DNA from: Treponema sp. UBA1793
GTDB lineage: Bacteria; Spirochaetota; Spirochaetia; Treponematales; Treponemataceae
DNA length: 64,000 nt
Assembly (NCBI GenBank): GCA_002314445.1
Contig: DCFX01000008.1
Span: 62,001 to 126,000 of the forward strand
Direction of reading: 5' to 3'
Shown: one piece after another, positions 9,149 through 17,739 of the stretch
Position numbering within the stretch: position 1 is the stretch's first letter
Layout: every line of letters begins with the position of its first letter
The notes under the pieces: generated by a model
Seen by the model: only the letters and a program-made list of their open reading frames with translations
Told to the model about the DNA's origin: nothing
Database searches by the model: none
Program-made: the position numbers and the translations under genes

Positions 9149-10234
9149 TCAAAGGGTATTCAATTCCTCTCTGAATATTTTATCGGCATCTTTTTCATCA
9201 ATTGTTCGCACTATTTTTCCTTTTTTAAAAATCACAGCCTTTCCGCCGGCACCTGCAATGCCTATGTCTGCATGTTTACCTTCGCCCGGACCATTTACTA
9301 CGCATCCCATGACGGCAACAGTTATATCTTTATGCATTGAAAGCAGTTCGTTCTGCCAGCGGTCCACAAATGAATGTACGTCAAATCCCAGCCTGCCGCA
9401 ACGGGGGCACGATACAATTTTTACGCCTCCCGACCGTCTGCCGCATTCATATAATATTTCACGGCCTGCAATTACTTCGTTTTCCGGAGCAGCCGACAGA
9501 CTTACCCGTATTGTGTTTCCGATTCCCTCATTAAGGAGCGTGCTGAAAGCAAGTGTGCTTTTTACAATACCCGTAATAAGAGGTCCTGCTTCAGTAACAC
9601 CTATATGCAGCGGGATGTCATATTTTCGTGCAAACGCTTCATTTGCATCGATTGTTTCGCGGACGGAAGACGCTTTCATACTCACTACAATCTGGTCAAA
9701 ATTCAATTCATCGAATACGGAAGCTTCCCGGGCAGCCGTCTCTGAGAGAGCGGCTGCCCGGGTAAGATTCCCCGCTTCAACCTGTGCCTCCAGATCCTTA
9801 GGCAGGCTGCCGGTATTCACGCCGATTCTGATTGCTACGCCGTGAGCTCTGCACCCGTTTACAACAGCTTCAACATTTTCACGCTTACCTATATTGCCGG
9901 GATTTATGCGTATAGCGGCAACAGATCCTTTTAGACATTCGAGCGCCAGACGATAATCAAAATGAATGTCAGCAACAAGAGGCATTGGCGTTTCTGCGGC
10001 TATACTGTTGAACGCGTGCGCACTTTCCATATCAGGAACGGCAAAACGAAGTATGTCGCATCCGAGCAGCTCCAGTGAGTTTATTTTTTTAAGAAGCTCC
10101 GTACGTTTTTTTTCATCGGTGTCGAGTCCTGCAATGGGCTCTTTCCACATAGTCTGAATAGTAACAGGGGAATCACCTCCGACAGCTATTCGCTTTGTTA
10201 TTCCCTCTCCCCCGATATATATCTTTCTGGTCAT
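9149..10234 (-). CDS. ispG: 4-hydroxy-3-methylbut-2-enyl diphosphate synthase
   Basis: 361 aa, full length for bacterial IspG (GcpE). The N-terminal TIM barrel includes VGGDSPVTIQTM, and the C-terminal iron-sulfur domain has the cluster cysteines in SCPRCGRLGFD and GCVVNGPGE. The enzyme reductively converts methylerythritol cyclodiphosphate to HMBDP in the MEP isoprenoid pathway, needing a 4Fe-4S cluster and a reductant. Isoprenoids here would supply undecaprenyl phosphate, relevant to the neighbouring glycan locus. AAGGAAA lies 5 bases before ATG. A terminator-like hairpin ends only about 20 bases upstream of the start codon, so expression may depend on a promoter overlapping that hairpin or on read-through. 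Confidence 0.97.
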   Translation of the reverse strand: MTRKIYIGGEGITKRIAVGGDSPVTIQTMWKEPIAGLDTDEKKRTELLKKINSLELLGCDILRFAVPDMESAHAFNSIAAETPMPLVADIHFDYRLALECLKGSVAAIRINPGNIGKRENVEAVVNGCRAHGVAIRIGVNTGSLPKDLEAQVEAGNLTRAAALSETAAREASVFDELNFDQIVVSMKASSVRETIDANEAFARKYDIPLHIGVTEAGPLITGIVKSTLAFSTLLNEGIGNTIRVSLSAAPENEVIAGREILYECGRRSGGVKIVSCPRCGRLGFDVHSFVDRWQNELLSMHKDITVAVMGCVVNGPGEGKHADIGIAGAGGKAVIFKKGKIVRTIDEKDADKIFREELNTL

Positions 10235-10254
10235 AATTTTCCTTAATCGTTTTA

Positions 10255-10286
10255 CAAAAAAACTCCACTACAAAGTAATGGAGTTT
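10255..10286 (-). terminator. Intrinsic terminator between V-ATPase operon and ispG
   Basis: On the minus strand AAACTCCATTAC pairs with GTAGTGGAGTTT (12 bp, one G-U) around a TTT loop and is followed by five T residues. It lies between ntpK and ispG, both on this strand, and ends about 20 bases before the ispG start. Either a backup terminator for the ATPase operon or an attenuator for ispG. Confidence 0.8.
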
Positions 10287-10311
10287 ATACAGCAAGTTAA
10301 TCATAGAACAA
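10284..10311 (-). promoter_or_regulatory. Candidate sigma70 promoter for ispG
   Basis: TTGTTC (10306-10311) is 16 bases from TATAAA (10284-10289) on the minus strand. The -10 overlaps the stem of the terminator hairpin, so a transcript would begin inside the hairpin and the hairpin would not terminate it. Two further stem-loops lie upstream (GGGAAC...GTTCCC and GGTGCACA...TGTGCGCC, 10331-10380 and 10310-10332 approximately). Confidence 0.3.
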
Positions 10312-10381
10312 GCGGCGCACAGGATGTGCACCGGCAAAACGGGAACACCGGTGAGATTCTGCAAACCGGAACAGTTCCCGT

Positions 10382-10412
10382 AAAGAAAAATGCCATGACG
10401 GCATTTTTCTTT
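10382..10412. terminator. Bidirectional-looking terminator at the end of the V-ATPase operon
   Basis: AAAGAAAAATGCC (10382-10394) and GGCATTTTTCTTT (10400-10412) form a perfect 13-bp stem with an ATGAC loop. The A/T flanks give a T-tract on both strands. The stem overlaps the first two bases of the ntpK stop codon, so termination is immediate. Confidence 0.85.
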
Positions 10413-10833
10413 AGCAAACTATCATAGAGAAGACCATGGTGAACAAAGCAACTGTTTCGCACAGACCAACTACCATAATATACTGAGCAAATCCTTTTCC
10501 TGTCTCTCCAAGTGCATCTGAGCCTGCTGCGCCAGCCTGTCCCTGCGCAATAGCAGAAGCACCCATTGCAAGACCGGAAGCAATACCAAGTCCAAGAAGA
10601 AACCACGAATCTTTCGTGGATGTAATCATTCTCTGCATAAGAAGAAAGCCGTAGATTGTCTGCGTAAGCGGAGCACCGGCAAAAACAGTGAGGATGAACG
10701 GAGCCGGTTTATTATTTACATAGCAGCGTTTCCAGGCACCGATTGCGCCCTGTCCTGCAATACCAAGACCAAAGGCCGAGCCGATAGCGGCAAGCCCCAT
10801 AACTACACCTGCACCAAGCATTCCAAAATTCAT
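10411..10833 (-). CDS. ntpK: V-type ATPase membrane rotor subunit K (proteolipid)
   Basis: 140 aa, four membrane helices arranged as two hairpins. The second hairpin has the ion-binding glutamate in GLCETVALF, the first has none and instead carries PLTQTIYGF. These, with SAIAQGQAGA, line up with residues that bind sodium in Enterococcus hirae NtpK (Thr, Gln, Gln, Glu), so sodium coupling is a reasonable inference. The subunit forms the c-ring that turns against subunit I. Last gene of the operon, 31 bp after ntpI with GGAGATAATT before ATG; a strong terminator follows directly. Confidence 0.95.
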   Translation of the reverse strand: MNFGMLGAGVVMGLAAIGSAFGLGIAGQGAIGAWKRCYVNNKPAPFILTVFAGAPLTQTIYGFLLMQRMITSTKDSWFLLGLGIASGLAMGASAIAQGQAGAAGSDALGETGKGFAQYIMVVGLCETVALFTMVFSMIVC

Positions 10834-10863
10834 AATTATCTCCTATATTCCGCTTCTGCGGTA

Positions 10864-12774
10864 CTAATTATTTGCCGTTTCGCTGAACGGCTCGTATTTA
10901 TATCCTGACCAGGCCATACCAAGATGGCTGGAGAATTCCAGCGTATTGAGACGCACGCCGTGAACAATAACCGAAAGTATATTCAGTATGATGTTAAGGC
11001 CGTGTCCGAATACAAGCAGTACAACGAACGCAAGGAACAGCACTGCATGCCCCCACATCGATCCCGCCATTTCATTTACCGTATTTGCTATTGCACTTCC
11101 TGCAAGAGCAACCGCCCATAGACGGATGTATGAAACGATATCCGAAAATACATTCACAACACCCAGTATGACGGAGATAATGTTCTTGCAGCTGTCAAGT
11201 ATCGACTTTCCGATGCTGTCCTCGTAATTGGAAAACACGAAGTTCATCACAAAACCGCCTCCGACAAGCAGTATTGCCAGTGTTCCGACAGGAATACCGT
11301 ACGCTACTTTATCAAGGCTGAAAATCGTACCGCTTACGACAAGCATGAGTACGACGTAGAACATACCCCACAGCATGAAAAGCGAACCAAGATCGCCAAT
11401 GCTTTTAAGCGACTTGATGTCCCTGACAATGCATTTTATGTGTGCAACAGACAGCTGCACTAGCGCAAGTGTAAAGCAGAATATCTGCAGGTTCTGGTCT
11501 GTTGTAAGCAGACTATGTACACCGTCGTAATTCTGAGTATACGCACCTGAAAGCGGCGGAACGGATACTGCCTTGAGCCATGCCGGAATCTGATCCATTG
11601 AAAGACCAAACCACGTACATGTCACGGTACCCCATGCCACAGTAGCAAGTCCGAGGAGCATAAGCAGTCCCAGTCCGGGATTAAGCGGTTTGCCCTCCTT
11701 CCTTGTCTTCATGATAAGCGCAAACGTACCGGCCACAATCAGAAGACCGTAACCGCCGTCGCCGAAAATCATTCCGAAGAATATAGTAAAAAACAGCAGG
11801 AACCAGCCGGAAATATCGAATTCGCGGTATCCCGGGACTGTTCCCAGAAAATTTGTAAGTGGATAAATAAGGCTTACAAGCTTATTGTTCTTCAGCTTCG
11901 TCGGTGGATCGTCTTCAGGCTCAGGATCGGAAGAAACAACAGCCCAACCGTTCTTTTTTGCAGCAGCACTAAGGTTGTCGAAACTGTCTACCGGAACGTA
12001 ACCTGAAATCCAGGCAAGCGCAGTATTCTCTTCGGAATTCTCTTTGTTCATACCTGAATATACATTTTCAAACTCTATATCTTTTTCAAGACGTGCTTTA
12101 AACCTGCTTATCTGTTTTATATAGACGGTATTTTCCGCAAGTTCCTTGTCTATATCGTTTATAAGCTTCTTGTCTTTCTCTATTTCCACCTCAAGTTCAT
12201 CAGTCGAGCACACGGGCACAGGTACTGCAAATGCCTCAGGCGGCAGACCTTCCGGCCGTTCACTGCCGGAAGAAAGAAGAAGAAAACGTATGTCCTTTTT
12301 TCCGGAACTAACAAGAATAGTGTCAATAGATTCATCTATTGTGGTGTATTTTTCCGCCGGAATTTCATACATAACAAGAGGGATTCCTTTTCCTGCCAGG
12401 TATGCAAAATCTGCAGGGTTTACACTTCCCCAGTTTGCAAAACGTTCAAGCTCTACCGCATCCGATGCAATCCTGTCGAACAGCGATTTTTTCTGTTCGG
12501 TAAGACTGATAACAGCTGCACATTTTTCAACGAGCTTTTTATCGTTAAGCGAGACAGGTTCTGCAGGTTTAAATTCTTTTGGAAGTTTTATTTCCGAAAG
12601 AATCGACTCTGTCTGCACAGCATTCGCAGCATTCTGTTTCAGCGCTGCAAGTTTTTCTCCGGCACCTTCTATGCGGTCCAGATGGACAACGCCGAGTCTG
12701 CGGAGCTGTGTAAGAGCCTCCAGCCTTTCCCGTTCCAGAATGACTATGGAGACCTTTTTCATTGGAATTATCAT
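10864..12774 (-). CDS. ntpI: V-type ATPase subunit I (a-subunit homologue)
   Basis: 636 aa. The N-terminal half (about 1-310) is a soluble helical stalk-contact domain, the C-terminal half has about eight membrane helices beginning at FDISGWFLLFFTIFFGMIFGDGGYG, with the conserved arginine-bearing segment SDIVSYIRLWAVALAGS near residue 555-571. This subunit forms the ion half-channels next to the c-ring. Its ATG overlaps the ntpD stop (ATGA); an alternative ATG four codons on (MKKVSIV) matches the family start as well. Confidence 0.95.
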   Translation of the reverse strand: MIIPMKKVSIVILERERLEALTQLRRLGVVHLDRIEGAGEKLAALKQNAANAVQTESILSEIKLPKEFKPAEPVSLNDKKLVEKCAAVISLTEQKKSLFDRIASDAVELERFANWGSVNPADFAYLAGKGIPLVMYEIPAEKYTTIDESIDTILVSSGKKDIRFLLLSSGSERPEGLPPEAFAVPVPVCSTDELEVEIEKDKKLINDIDKELAENTVYIKQISRFKARLEKDIEFENVYSGMNKENSEENTALAWISGYVPVDSFDNLSAAAKKNGWAVVSSDPEPEDDPPTKLKNNKLVSLIYPLTNFLGTVPGYREFDISGWFLLFFTIFFGMIFGDGGYGLLIVAGTFALIMKTRKEGKPLNPGLGLLMLLGLATVAWGTVTCTWFGLSMDQIPAWLKAVSVPPLSGAYTQNYDGVHSLLTTDQNLQIFCFTLALVQLSVAHIKCIVRDIKSLKSIGDLGSLFMLWGMFYVVLMLVVSGTIFSLDKVAYGIPVGTLAILLVGGGFVMNFVFSNYEDSIGKSILDSCKNIISVILGVVNVFSDIVSYIRLWAVALAGSAIANTVNEMAGSMWGHAVLFLAFVVLLVFGHGLNIILNILSVIVHGVRLNTLEFSSHLGMAWSGYKYEPFSETANN

Positions 12775-13373
12775 CTTGCTGCAGCCTCCAGTTTTTTCTT
12801 GGAAATTTTACTGCGTACAACAGCGGCAACCTGTTCGTCGCCGAGGAAAACAGTAATTTTCTTAATATTTCTTCTTGTTTCAGGTATCTTCACTTTTTCA
12901 AAAAGATTTACACGCTGTGTCGTTATGCGTAATTCTTTTGAAAGAAGCTGTACCTGTTCGTCCAGAACTTCAGCCTCAAGGTCAAGAGAAAGGGCTTTTT
13001 CCATGCGGTCAGCAGCCATATCTATCCACAACGGACTTTCGTACAAATCGTAGTCACCGCGTGAAAAGTCTGCTCCTTCATATACAGGAATCTTGACGCC
13101 TGCAATATTTCCGGTTCCTTTACGAATGTTCCGTACTGTCACCATGCCCGGTTTAAATGCATCTTCTTCGCCGAAAACGGAAATCCATTCATCAAATTCC
13201 TTTACGAGCGCTTCGCGTTCCGCGCGGACTTTCCTTGCCTTTGCATCTATGATGCGTATCTCTGTCTGAAGCTGTTGTTTTTTAAGCGTCAGAGTCGGCA
13301 GATACCGCCTGAACATCTTCAGCGCGTCTTTCTGCGTCTTCAGCTCATTTTTTGTCAGCTTTATTTTTGCCAT
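12771..13373 (-). CDS. ntpD: V-type ATPase subunit D (central shaft)
   Basis: 200 aa, about normal for the family. Begins MAKIKLTKNELKTQKDALKM and is mostly long antiparallel helices, as expected for the central rotor shaft that runs through the A3B3 head. Lies 12 bp after ntpB and overlaps ntpI by 4 bp, so translation is coupled along the operon. Confidence 0.95.
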   Translation of the reverse strand: MAKIKLTKNELKTQKDALKMFRRYLPTLTLKKQQLQTEIRIIDAKARKVRAEREALVKEFDEWISVFGEEDAFKPGMVTVRNIRKGTGNIAGVKIPVYEGADFSRGDYDLYESPLWIDMAADRMEKALSLDLEAEVLDEQVQLLSKELRITTQRVNLFEKVKIPETRRNIKKITVFLGDEQVAAVVRSKISKKKLEAAAR

Positions 13374-13385
13374 GAAGCGCGCCCC

Positions 13386-14684
13386 CTAGTCTTTCTCAGG
13401 CCAGTGTTTCTCAATGAGCTCCGACTTAAGTCCCGTCTCTTCCTTGTCAAAGCAGTCGGCAAGAATTTTCCAGCCGAGATCAAGGGCGTCTTCAAGCGGG
13501 ATATTTTTTGAAAGATCCATCATTTCCGACTCGAATTTTTTCCCGTATTTCATAAGTTTTTCATCCCATGTACTCATCATAAAGCCCATGGATTTTTTCT
13601 CAAGCGTGTCTTTGTAGGATGCATACAGACGGATCATACCGTCCATGAGCGAACGGTGGTCATCCCTGGTATCCTTGTTGACGTTCTGCTTAAGACGGGA
13701 AAGACTTCCGAACGGCTCAATACGTCCGCCTTTCAGGTAATACTGGCCTTCTGTAATGTAACCGGTGTTATCTGGAACAGGGTGCGTAACATCGTCGCCC
13801 GGCATCGTGGTAACGGCAAGAATTGTTACGGAACCGGCGCTTTCAAAGTCAACAGCCTTTTCATAACGAGAAGCCAGCTGACTGTACAAATCACCAGGAT
13901 AACCGCGGTTCGACGGAACCTGTTCCTGTGTAATCGCGATTTCCTTGAGAGAGTCCGCAAAGTTCGTCATATCGGTCAAAAGAACAAGAACGTCCTTTCC
14001 CTGAAGCGCAAACTGTTCGGCAACTGCAAGGCTCAGGTCCGGCACCTTCATACATTCAACGGTAGGATCTGCAGCCGTATGGATGAACATGACGGTGCGG
14101 CTCAGTGCGCCGCCGTTTTCAAGTGTGTTCTTAAAGTACAGATAGTCGTCATATTTCAGTCCCATGCCGCCTAGAACGATGACATCGACTTCCGCCTGCA
14201 TGGCTATGCGTGCAAGCAGCTGGTTGTACGGCTCGCCGGAGATACTGAATATAGGCAGTTTCTGCGAAACGACAAGCGTATTGAACATATCTATCATCGG
14301 GATACCGGTCCGTATCATGCGGTTGGCCAGAATACGTTTAGAAGGGTTGACAGACGGCCCGCCGATTGTAACAAGATTGTCTGCAAGAGCCGGACCGTTG
14401 TCACGGGGTTCGGCCGAACCGTTGAAAATGCGGCCGAGCAGGTTATCGCTGAAACTGACTTCCATCTGGTGTCCCAGAAATTTTATGTGGTCGCCGGTAG
14501 AAACACCGCGTCCGCCTGCAAATACCTGGAGAGAGACCGTGTCACCGTCAATCTTATTAACTTCGGCAAGAGATTTTCCGAAACGTGTCTCAATTTCGGC
14601 GAGTTCATTATACCGGACGTTGTCTGCTTTTACTGTTATAACACTTCCGGTGATTGATTCGATTCTTGAGTATACTTTGTTCAT
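13386..14684 (-). CDS. ntpB: V-type ATPase subunit B
   Basis: 432 aa, typical length for the non-catalytic head subunit. It has the beta-barrel start (ITGSVITVKADNV), the SGEPYNQLLARIA stretch in place of a true P-loop, and the SRLKQNVNKD region near the C-terminus. Non-catalytic nucleotide sites form at A-B interfaces. It starts 2 bp after the end of ntpA, so ribosomes are likely to reinitiate. Confidence 0.97.
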   Translation of the reverse strand: MNKVYSRIESITGSVITVKADNVRYNELAEIETRFGKSLAEVNKIDGDTVSLQVFAGGRGVSTGDHIKFLGHQMEVSFSDNLLGRIFNGSAEPRDNGPALADNLVTIGGPSVNPSKRILANRMIRTGIPMIDMFNTLVVSQKLPIFSISGEPYNQLLARIAMQAEVDVIVLGGMGLKYDDYLYFKNTLENGGALSRTVMFIHTAADPTVECMKVPDLSLAVAEQFALQGKDVLVLLTDMTNFADSLKEIAITQEQVPSNRGYPGDLYSQLASRYEKAVDFESAGSVTILAVTTMPGDDVTHPVPDNTGYITEGQYYLKGGRIEPFGSLSRLKQNVNKDTRDDHRSLMDGMIRLYASYKDTLEKKSMGFMMSTWDEKLMKYGKKFESEMMDLSKNIPLEDALDLGWKILADCFDKEETGLKSELIEKHWPEKD

Positions 14685-14686
14685 AC

Positions 14687-16456
14687 TTATTCACCGTCCT
14701 TGAGCATTTTTTCTACATCGGAACGGATTTTTCCGTTCTTCTGTGCATATAACGAATCTATCTTCTTTTCATTTTCAGCAAATACGCCGCTCATCCACAA
14801 AGAATAATTCCAGTCAATGAACACCTGACGCAGCGAATTGAAATACGAGCGCGCATCATCTTTGTCGGAAAGCTCGAAATCCGAACCGAGTACGGTAAGT
14901 ACTTTTTTGAACGTATACTTCTGGCGCTCAACGGTAACAGCCGCATCAATTTCATCGAATGAGTTCTGCTGGAAATAGACGGAATCAAGGAATTCACTCT
15001 TGAGGTAATCAATATAATCCTCTGTCGTTGTCCCTTCTTCGCCTATAACTTTCATCATCTGGTTTACTTCAACACCGTATTTGAACGCGGTGCGTGCAAA
15101 ATCAACCCAGTCTTTTCTGATGACGCTGTTGTATTTCGACCAGGAGTTTATCGGGTCAATAGCAGGATATTTGCGTGCATCTGAACGCTCGCGGGTAAGT
15201 CCGTGGAATGCACCTACAACTTTCAGTGTCGCCTGCGTGACAGGTTCTTCAAAGTTGCCGCCTGCAGGAGAGACTGTACCGCCGATTGTGACGGAACCTT
15301 TTGATCCGTCGCGGAGCCGTACGATACCGGCTCGTTCGTAAAACGCTGCAATATAAGATTCAAGGTATGCAGGGAAGGCTTCCTCTCCCGGAATCTCTTC
15401 GAGTCGTCCGCTCATTTCGCGGAGAGCCTGTGCCCAGCGGGACGTGGAATCCGCAAGAAGAAGGACGTTAAGCCCCATCTGTCGGTAGTATTCTGCGAGT
15501 GTAACGCTTGTATATACGGAAGCTTCGCGGGAAGCAACTGGCATTGACGAAGTGTTGCAGATGATCACCGTGCGTTTCATAAGCGATTCGCCTGTACGCG
15601 GGTCCTGAAGTTTAGGGAACTCTTTGATTGTTTCAACGACTTCGCCTGCACGTTCACCGCACGCTGCGATAATTACGATGTCGACATCGGCGTTGCGGCT
15701 TGTCGTATGCTGAATGACAGTCTTACCTGCGCCGAACGGTCCCGGAATACAATATGTTCCGCCTTTTGCGACAGGGAAAAACGTATCGATAAGACGGGTC
15801 TTTGTAACCATCGTCTCTGTCGGTGCAAGCCGTTCCGCATAGCAGTCGACTGCGCGCTTTACCGGCCATTTGAACGTCATCGTAATTTTATGCGTTCTGC
15901 CCTTCTCATCTTCCAGGACAGCCATCGTATCTTCAATTGTATAAGAACCGGCAGGCGTAATTTCCTTTACGGTATACGTACCGTACATATCAAAGGGAAC
16001 AAGGATTTTATGCGTAAACGGGCCTTCGGGAACAGAACCGATTGCATCTCCCCGGTAAACAGTATCGCCGGGTTTTGCTGTCGGTGTAAAATCCCATTTT
16101 AGTTCCTTTGAAAGAGAATTCACATACACACCTCTTTCAAGGAAAAATCCGGCTTTTTCTGCAACAAGGGGCAGCGGATTCTGAAGACCATCGTAAATCT
16201 GTCCGAGTAATCCCGGTCCAAGCTGTGCACTGAGGAGGTCGCCTGTAAACACAACAGTGTCGCCGGCCTTTATGCCGTTTGTCATTTCGTAAATCTGCAT
16301 CTGGGCGACGCTGCCTCTGATACGGATGACCTCTCCCTTGAGTTCTTTATCGTCGACTTTTACGTAGCCGACTTCGTTCATGGCTATATTTCCGTCAAAA
16401 CTGATGGAAATCATATTGCCGTTGACGCCGACTACTTTCGCTTTTGTATCCGTCAT
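14687..16456 (-). CDS. ntpA: V-type ATPase catalytic subunit A
   Basis: 589 aa, full length. The P-loop GPFGAGKT is at residues 239-246, and the A-subunit-specific non-homologous insertion (about residues 115-185, with KILVPFDMYGTYTV) is present, which separates it from F-type beta subunits. It hydrolyses or makes ATP at the A-B interface. ATG overlaps the stop of the DUF2764 gene (ATGA). Confidence 0.98.
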   Translation of the reverse strand: MTDTKAKVVGVNGNMISISFDGNIAMNEVGYVKVDDKELKGEVIRIRGSVAQMQIYEMTNGIKAGDTVVFTGDLLSAQLGPGLLGQIYDGLQNPLPLVAEKAGFFLERGVYVNSLSKELKWDFTPTAKPGDTVYRGDAIGSVPEGPFTHKILVPFDMYGTYTVKEITPAGSYTIEDTMAVLEDEKGRTHKITMTFKWPVKRAVDCYAERLAPTETMVTKTRLIDTFFPVAKGGTYCIPGPFGAGKTVIQHTTSRNADVDIVIIAACGERAGEVVETIKEFPKLQDPRTGESLMKRTVIICNTSSMPVASREASVYTSVTLAEYYRQMGLNVLLLADSTSRWAQALREMSGRLEEIPGEEAFPAYLESYIAAFYERAGIVRLRDGSKGSVTIGGTVSPAGGNFEEPVTQATLKVVGAFHGLTRERSDARKYPAIDPINSWSKYNSVIRKDWVDFARTAFKYGVEVNQMMKVIGEEGTTTEDYIDYLKSEFLDSVYFQQNSFDEIDAAVTVERQKYTFKKVLTVLGSDFELSDKDDARSYFNSLRQVFIDWNYSLWMSGVFAENEKKIDSLYAQKNGKIRSDVEKMLKDGE

Positions 16457-17001
16457 ATTTTTTCTCCAAGTATAGAATCGTAAATTTTATGATAGGAAGC
16501 CGTACCCGTTTCCCTGTTGAATTTCTTCATACGAAGCATGAGCATAAGCCGTATTCCGTATTCATAAACAGCATCAATGGAAAATATATCATATGAACGG
16601 ATATTGTTAAGAACGCTCAGGCGGTACCCGTAGAGAAACTGTTCGGCAGAAAGCGGGCTGTCCATTCCGACTGCAGTCCTCGCGGCCTGAAGTATATCAG
16701 CGGTACAGGAACCGGGCACCTGATCAAAATCCTTTTTCATTCTCTGTGCACGTATCTGTGCAAGTGCAAAACGGAGGTTCCGTTCCTTTTCATACCACGT
16801 ATTGAGGAACTGAGACCCCGTCTCCGATTCTTTTCTGGGTGGAACAAGGGAAAGTGTATTTAAAACTTTCATTTCTTCCGCAGAAAGGAAACGCGAACAG
16901 AGATCACGATAATATTTTTCCGTTATCGGCATTGCTGCTTTTTCTCCTGATGAAGAAATGTCAGGCAGCTGCGCGATAAGATAATAGTGCCTGCTGTTCA
17001 C
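16453..17001 (-). CDS. DUF2764 V-ATPase operon protein
   Basis: 182 aa, predicted soluble and helical, starting with GTG (MNSRHYYLIAQLPD) one base into the ntpE stop codon (TAGTG). Genes of this family are found between E and A in the V-ATPase operons of spirochaetes, chlamydiae and Bacteroidetes, where the usual C subunit gene is absent; that is family knowledge. A role as stand-in for subunit C (the adaptor between shaft and membrane ring) is inferred from this position. No catalytic motif is visible. Confidence 0.85.
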   Translation of the reverse strand: MNSRHYYLIAQLPDISSSGEKAAMPITEKYYRDLCSRFLSAEEMKVLNTLSLVPPRKESETGSQFLNTWYEKERNLRFALAQIRAQRMKKDFDQVPGSCTADILQAARTAVGMDSPLSAEQFLYGYRLSVLNNIRSYDIFSIDAVYEYGIRLMLMLRMKKFNRETGTASYHKIYDSILGEKI

Positions 17002-17639
17002 TATTTGATTCCTTCCGCTGTACCGGAATCAGACAGTGCCCCTTTCATAATATCTGCTGTACGTGGATTAAGATACGATGAAAAAAGTTCCGCAAGGGAT
17101 TCTGCCGAATAATCGTAGAACGCAGTGCCGTCCTTTATACCGATACGGAAACCTTTTAAAAGCGTTTTATCGGGTTTTATTTCAAGCCCCTTTGCAATCT
17201 CAGATTTCAGAGCAGCTGTAAGTCCCGCCTGAAGCTCCTTCAGGTCTTTTTCGCCAAGCAGTACAGAAAGTTCTTCCGCATCAGTATTCTTAGTCCATGC
17301 TTTTACGGTTTCAGGAATAAGTTTTGCAAGCATATCCTTTGAATAAGCCTTCTCGGTCTCTGACTGAACAAGTCTGTCAAGCTCGGCGACAAGCGCATCA
17401 CGGAAAGACAGAATCATATTTCGTCCTGCCTGCGTTATCGCATCTTCACTGGCTTTTTCCATGCGTGTTGTTTCGGTTTTTGCATTTCTGATAATGCTTT
17501 CGGCTTTTTCTTCTGCTTCAGAAATTATATCTGCAGCTTTCTTTTCGGCATCAGCGATTATCTTTTCTGCAGATTTTTCTGCACTCGCAACACCGTCTTT
17601 CTTGATCCTGTCGATCAGTTCCTGTAATTGGACATCCAT
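17001..17639 (-). CDS. ntpE: V-type ATPase subunit E (peripheral stalk)
   Basis: The frame is open to 17702, but that start would lie inside the operon promoter; ATG 17639 (MDVQLQELIDRIK) has AGAGAGG 6 bases upstream, giving 212 aa. Residues about 15-75 are an Ala/Glu/Lys-rich right-handed coiled coil (KSAEKIIADAEKKAADII), then a globular C-terminal domain that grips the head. Peripheral stalk component. A partner stalk subunit (G/H) is not found in this operon; E may homodimerise or its partner may be the N-terminal part of subunit I, which is inference. Confidence 0.93.
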   Translation of the reverse strand: MDVQLQELIDRIKKDGVASAEKSAEKIIADAEKKAADIISEAEEKAESIIRNAKTETTRMEKASEDAITQAGRNMILSFRDALVAELDRLVQSETEKAYSKDMLAKLIPETVKAWTKNTDAEELSVLLGEKDLKELQAGLTAALKSEIAKGLEIKPDKTLLKGFRIGIKDGTAFYDYSAESLAELFSSYLNPRTADIMKGALSDSGTAEGIK

Positions 17640-17681
17640 TAAAAACCTCTCTAAAACCCTCGTAAAATAGTACTCTCTATA

Positions 17682-17710
17682 ATCATAATGATTAAACTTC
17701 ATTATTTCAA
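17682..17710 (-). promoter_or_regulatory. Sigma70-type promoter of the V-ATPase operon
   Basis: On the minus strand TTGAAA (17705-17710) and TATGAT (17682-17687) are separated by exactly 17 bases. Predicted start near 17675 gives a leader of about 36 bases to the ntpE ATG at 17639. Best-matching housekeeping promoter in the window and it fixes the ntpE start. Confidence 0.75.
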
Positions 17711-17739
17711 TAATATCGGTTTACTTTTATTTACCAATA

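Noticed and set aside
10173..10364. Small minus-strand frame covering the ntpK-ispG spacer
   Set aside because: Runs through terminator stems and into ispG out of frame; no ribosome site.
17640..17702. N-terminal extension of ntpE by 21 residues
   Set aside because: Would include the -10 and -35 of the operon promoter, and the internal ATG has a strong ribosome site.
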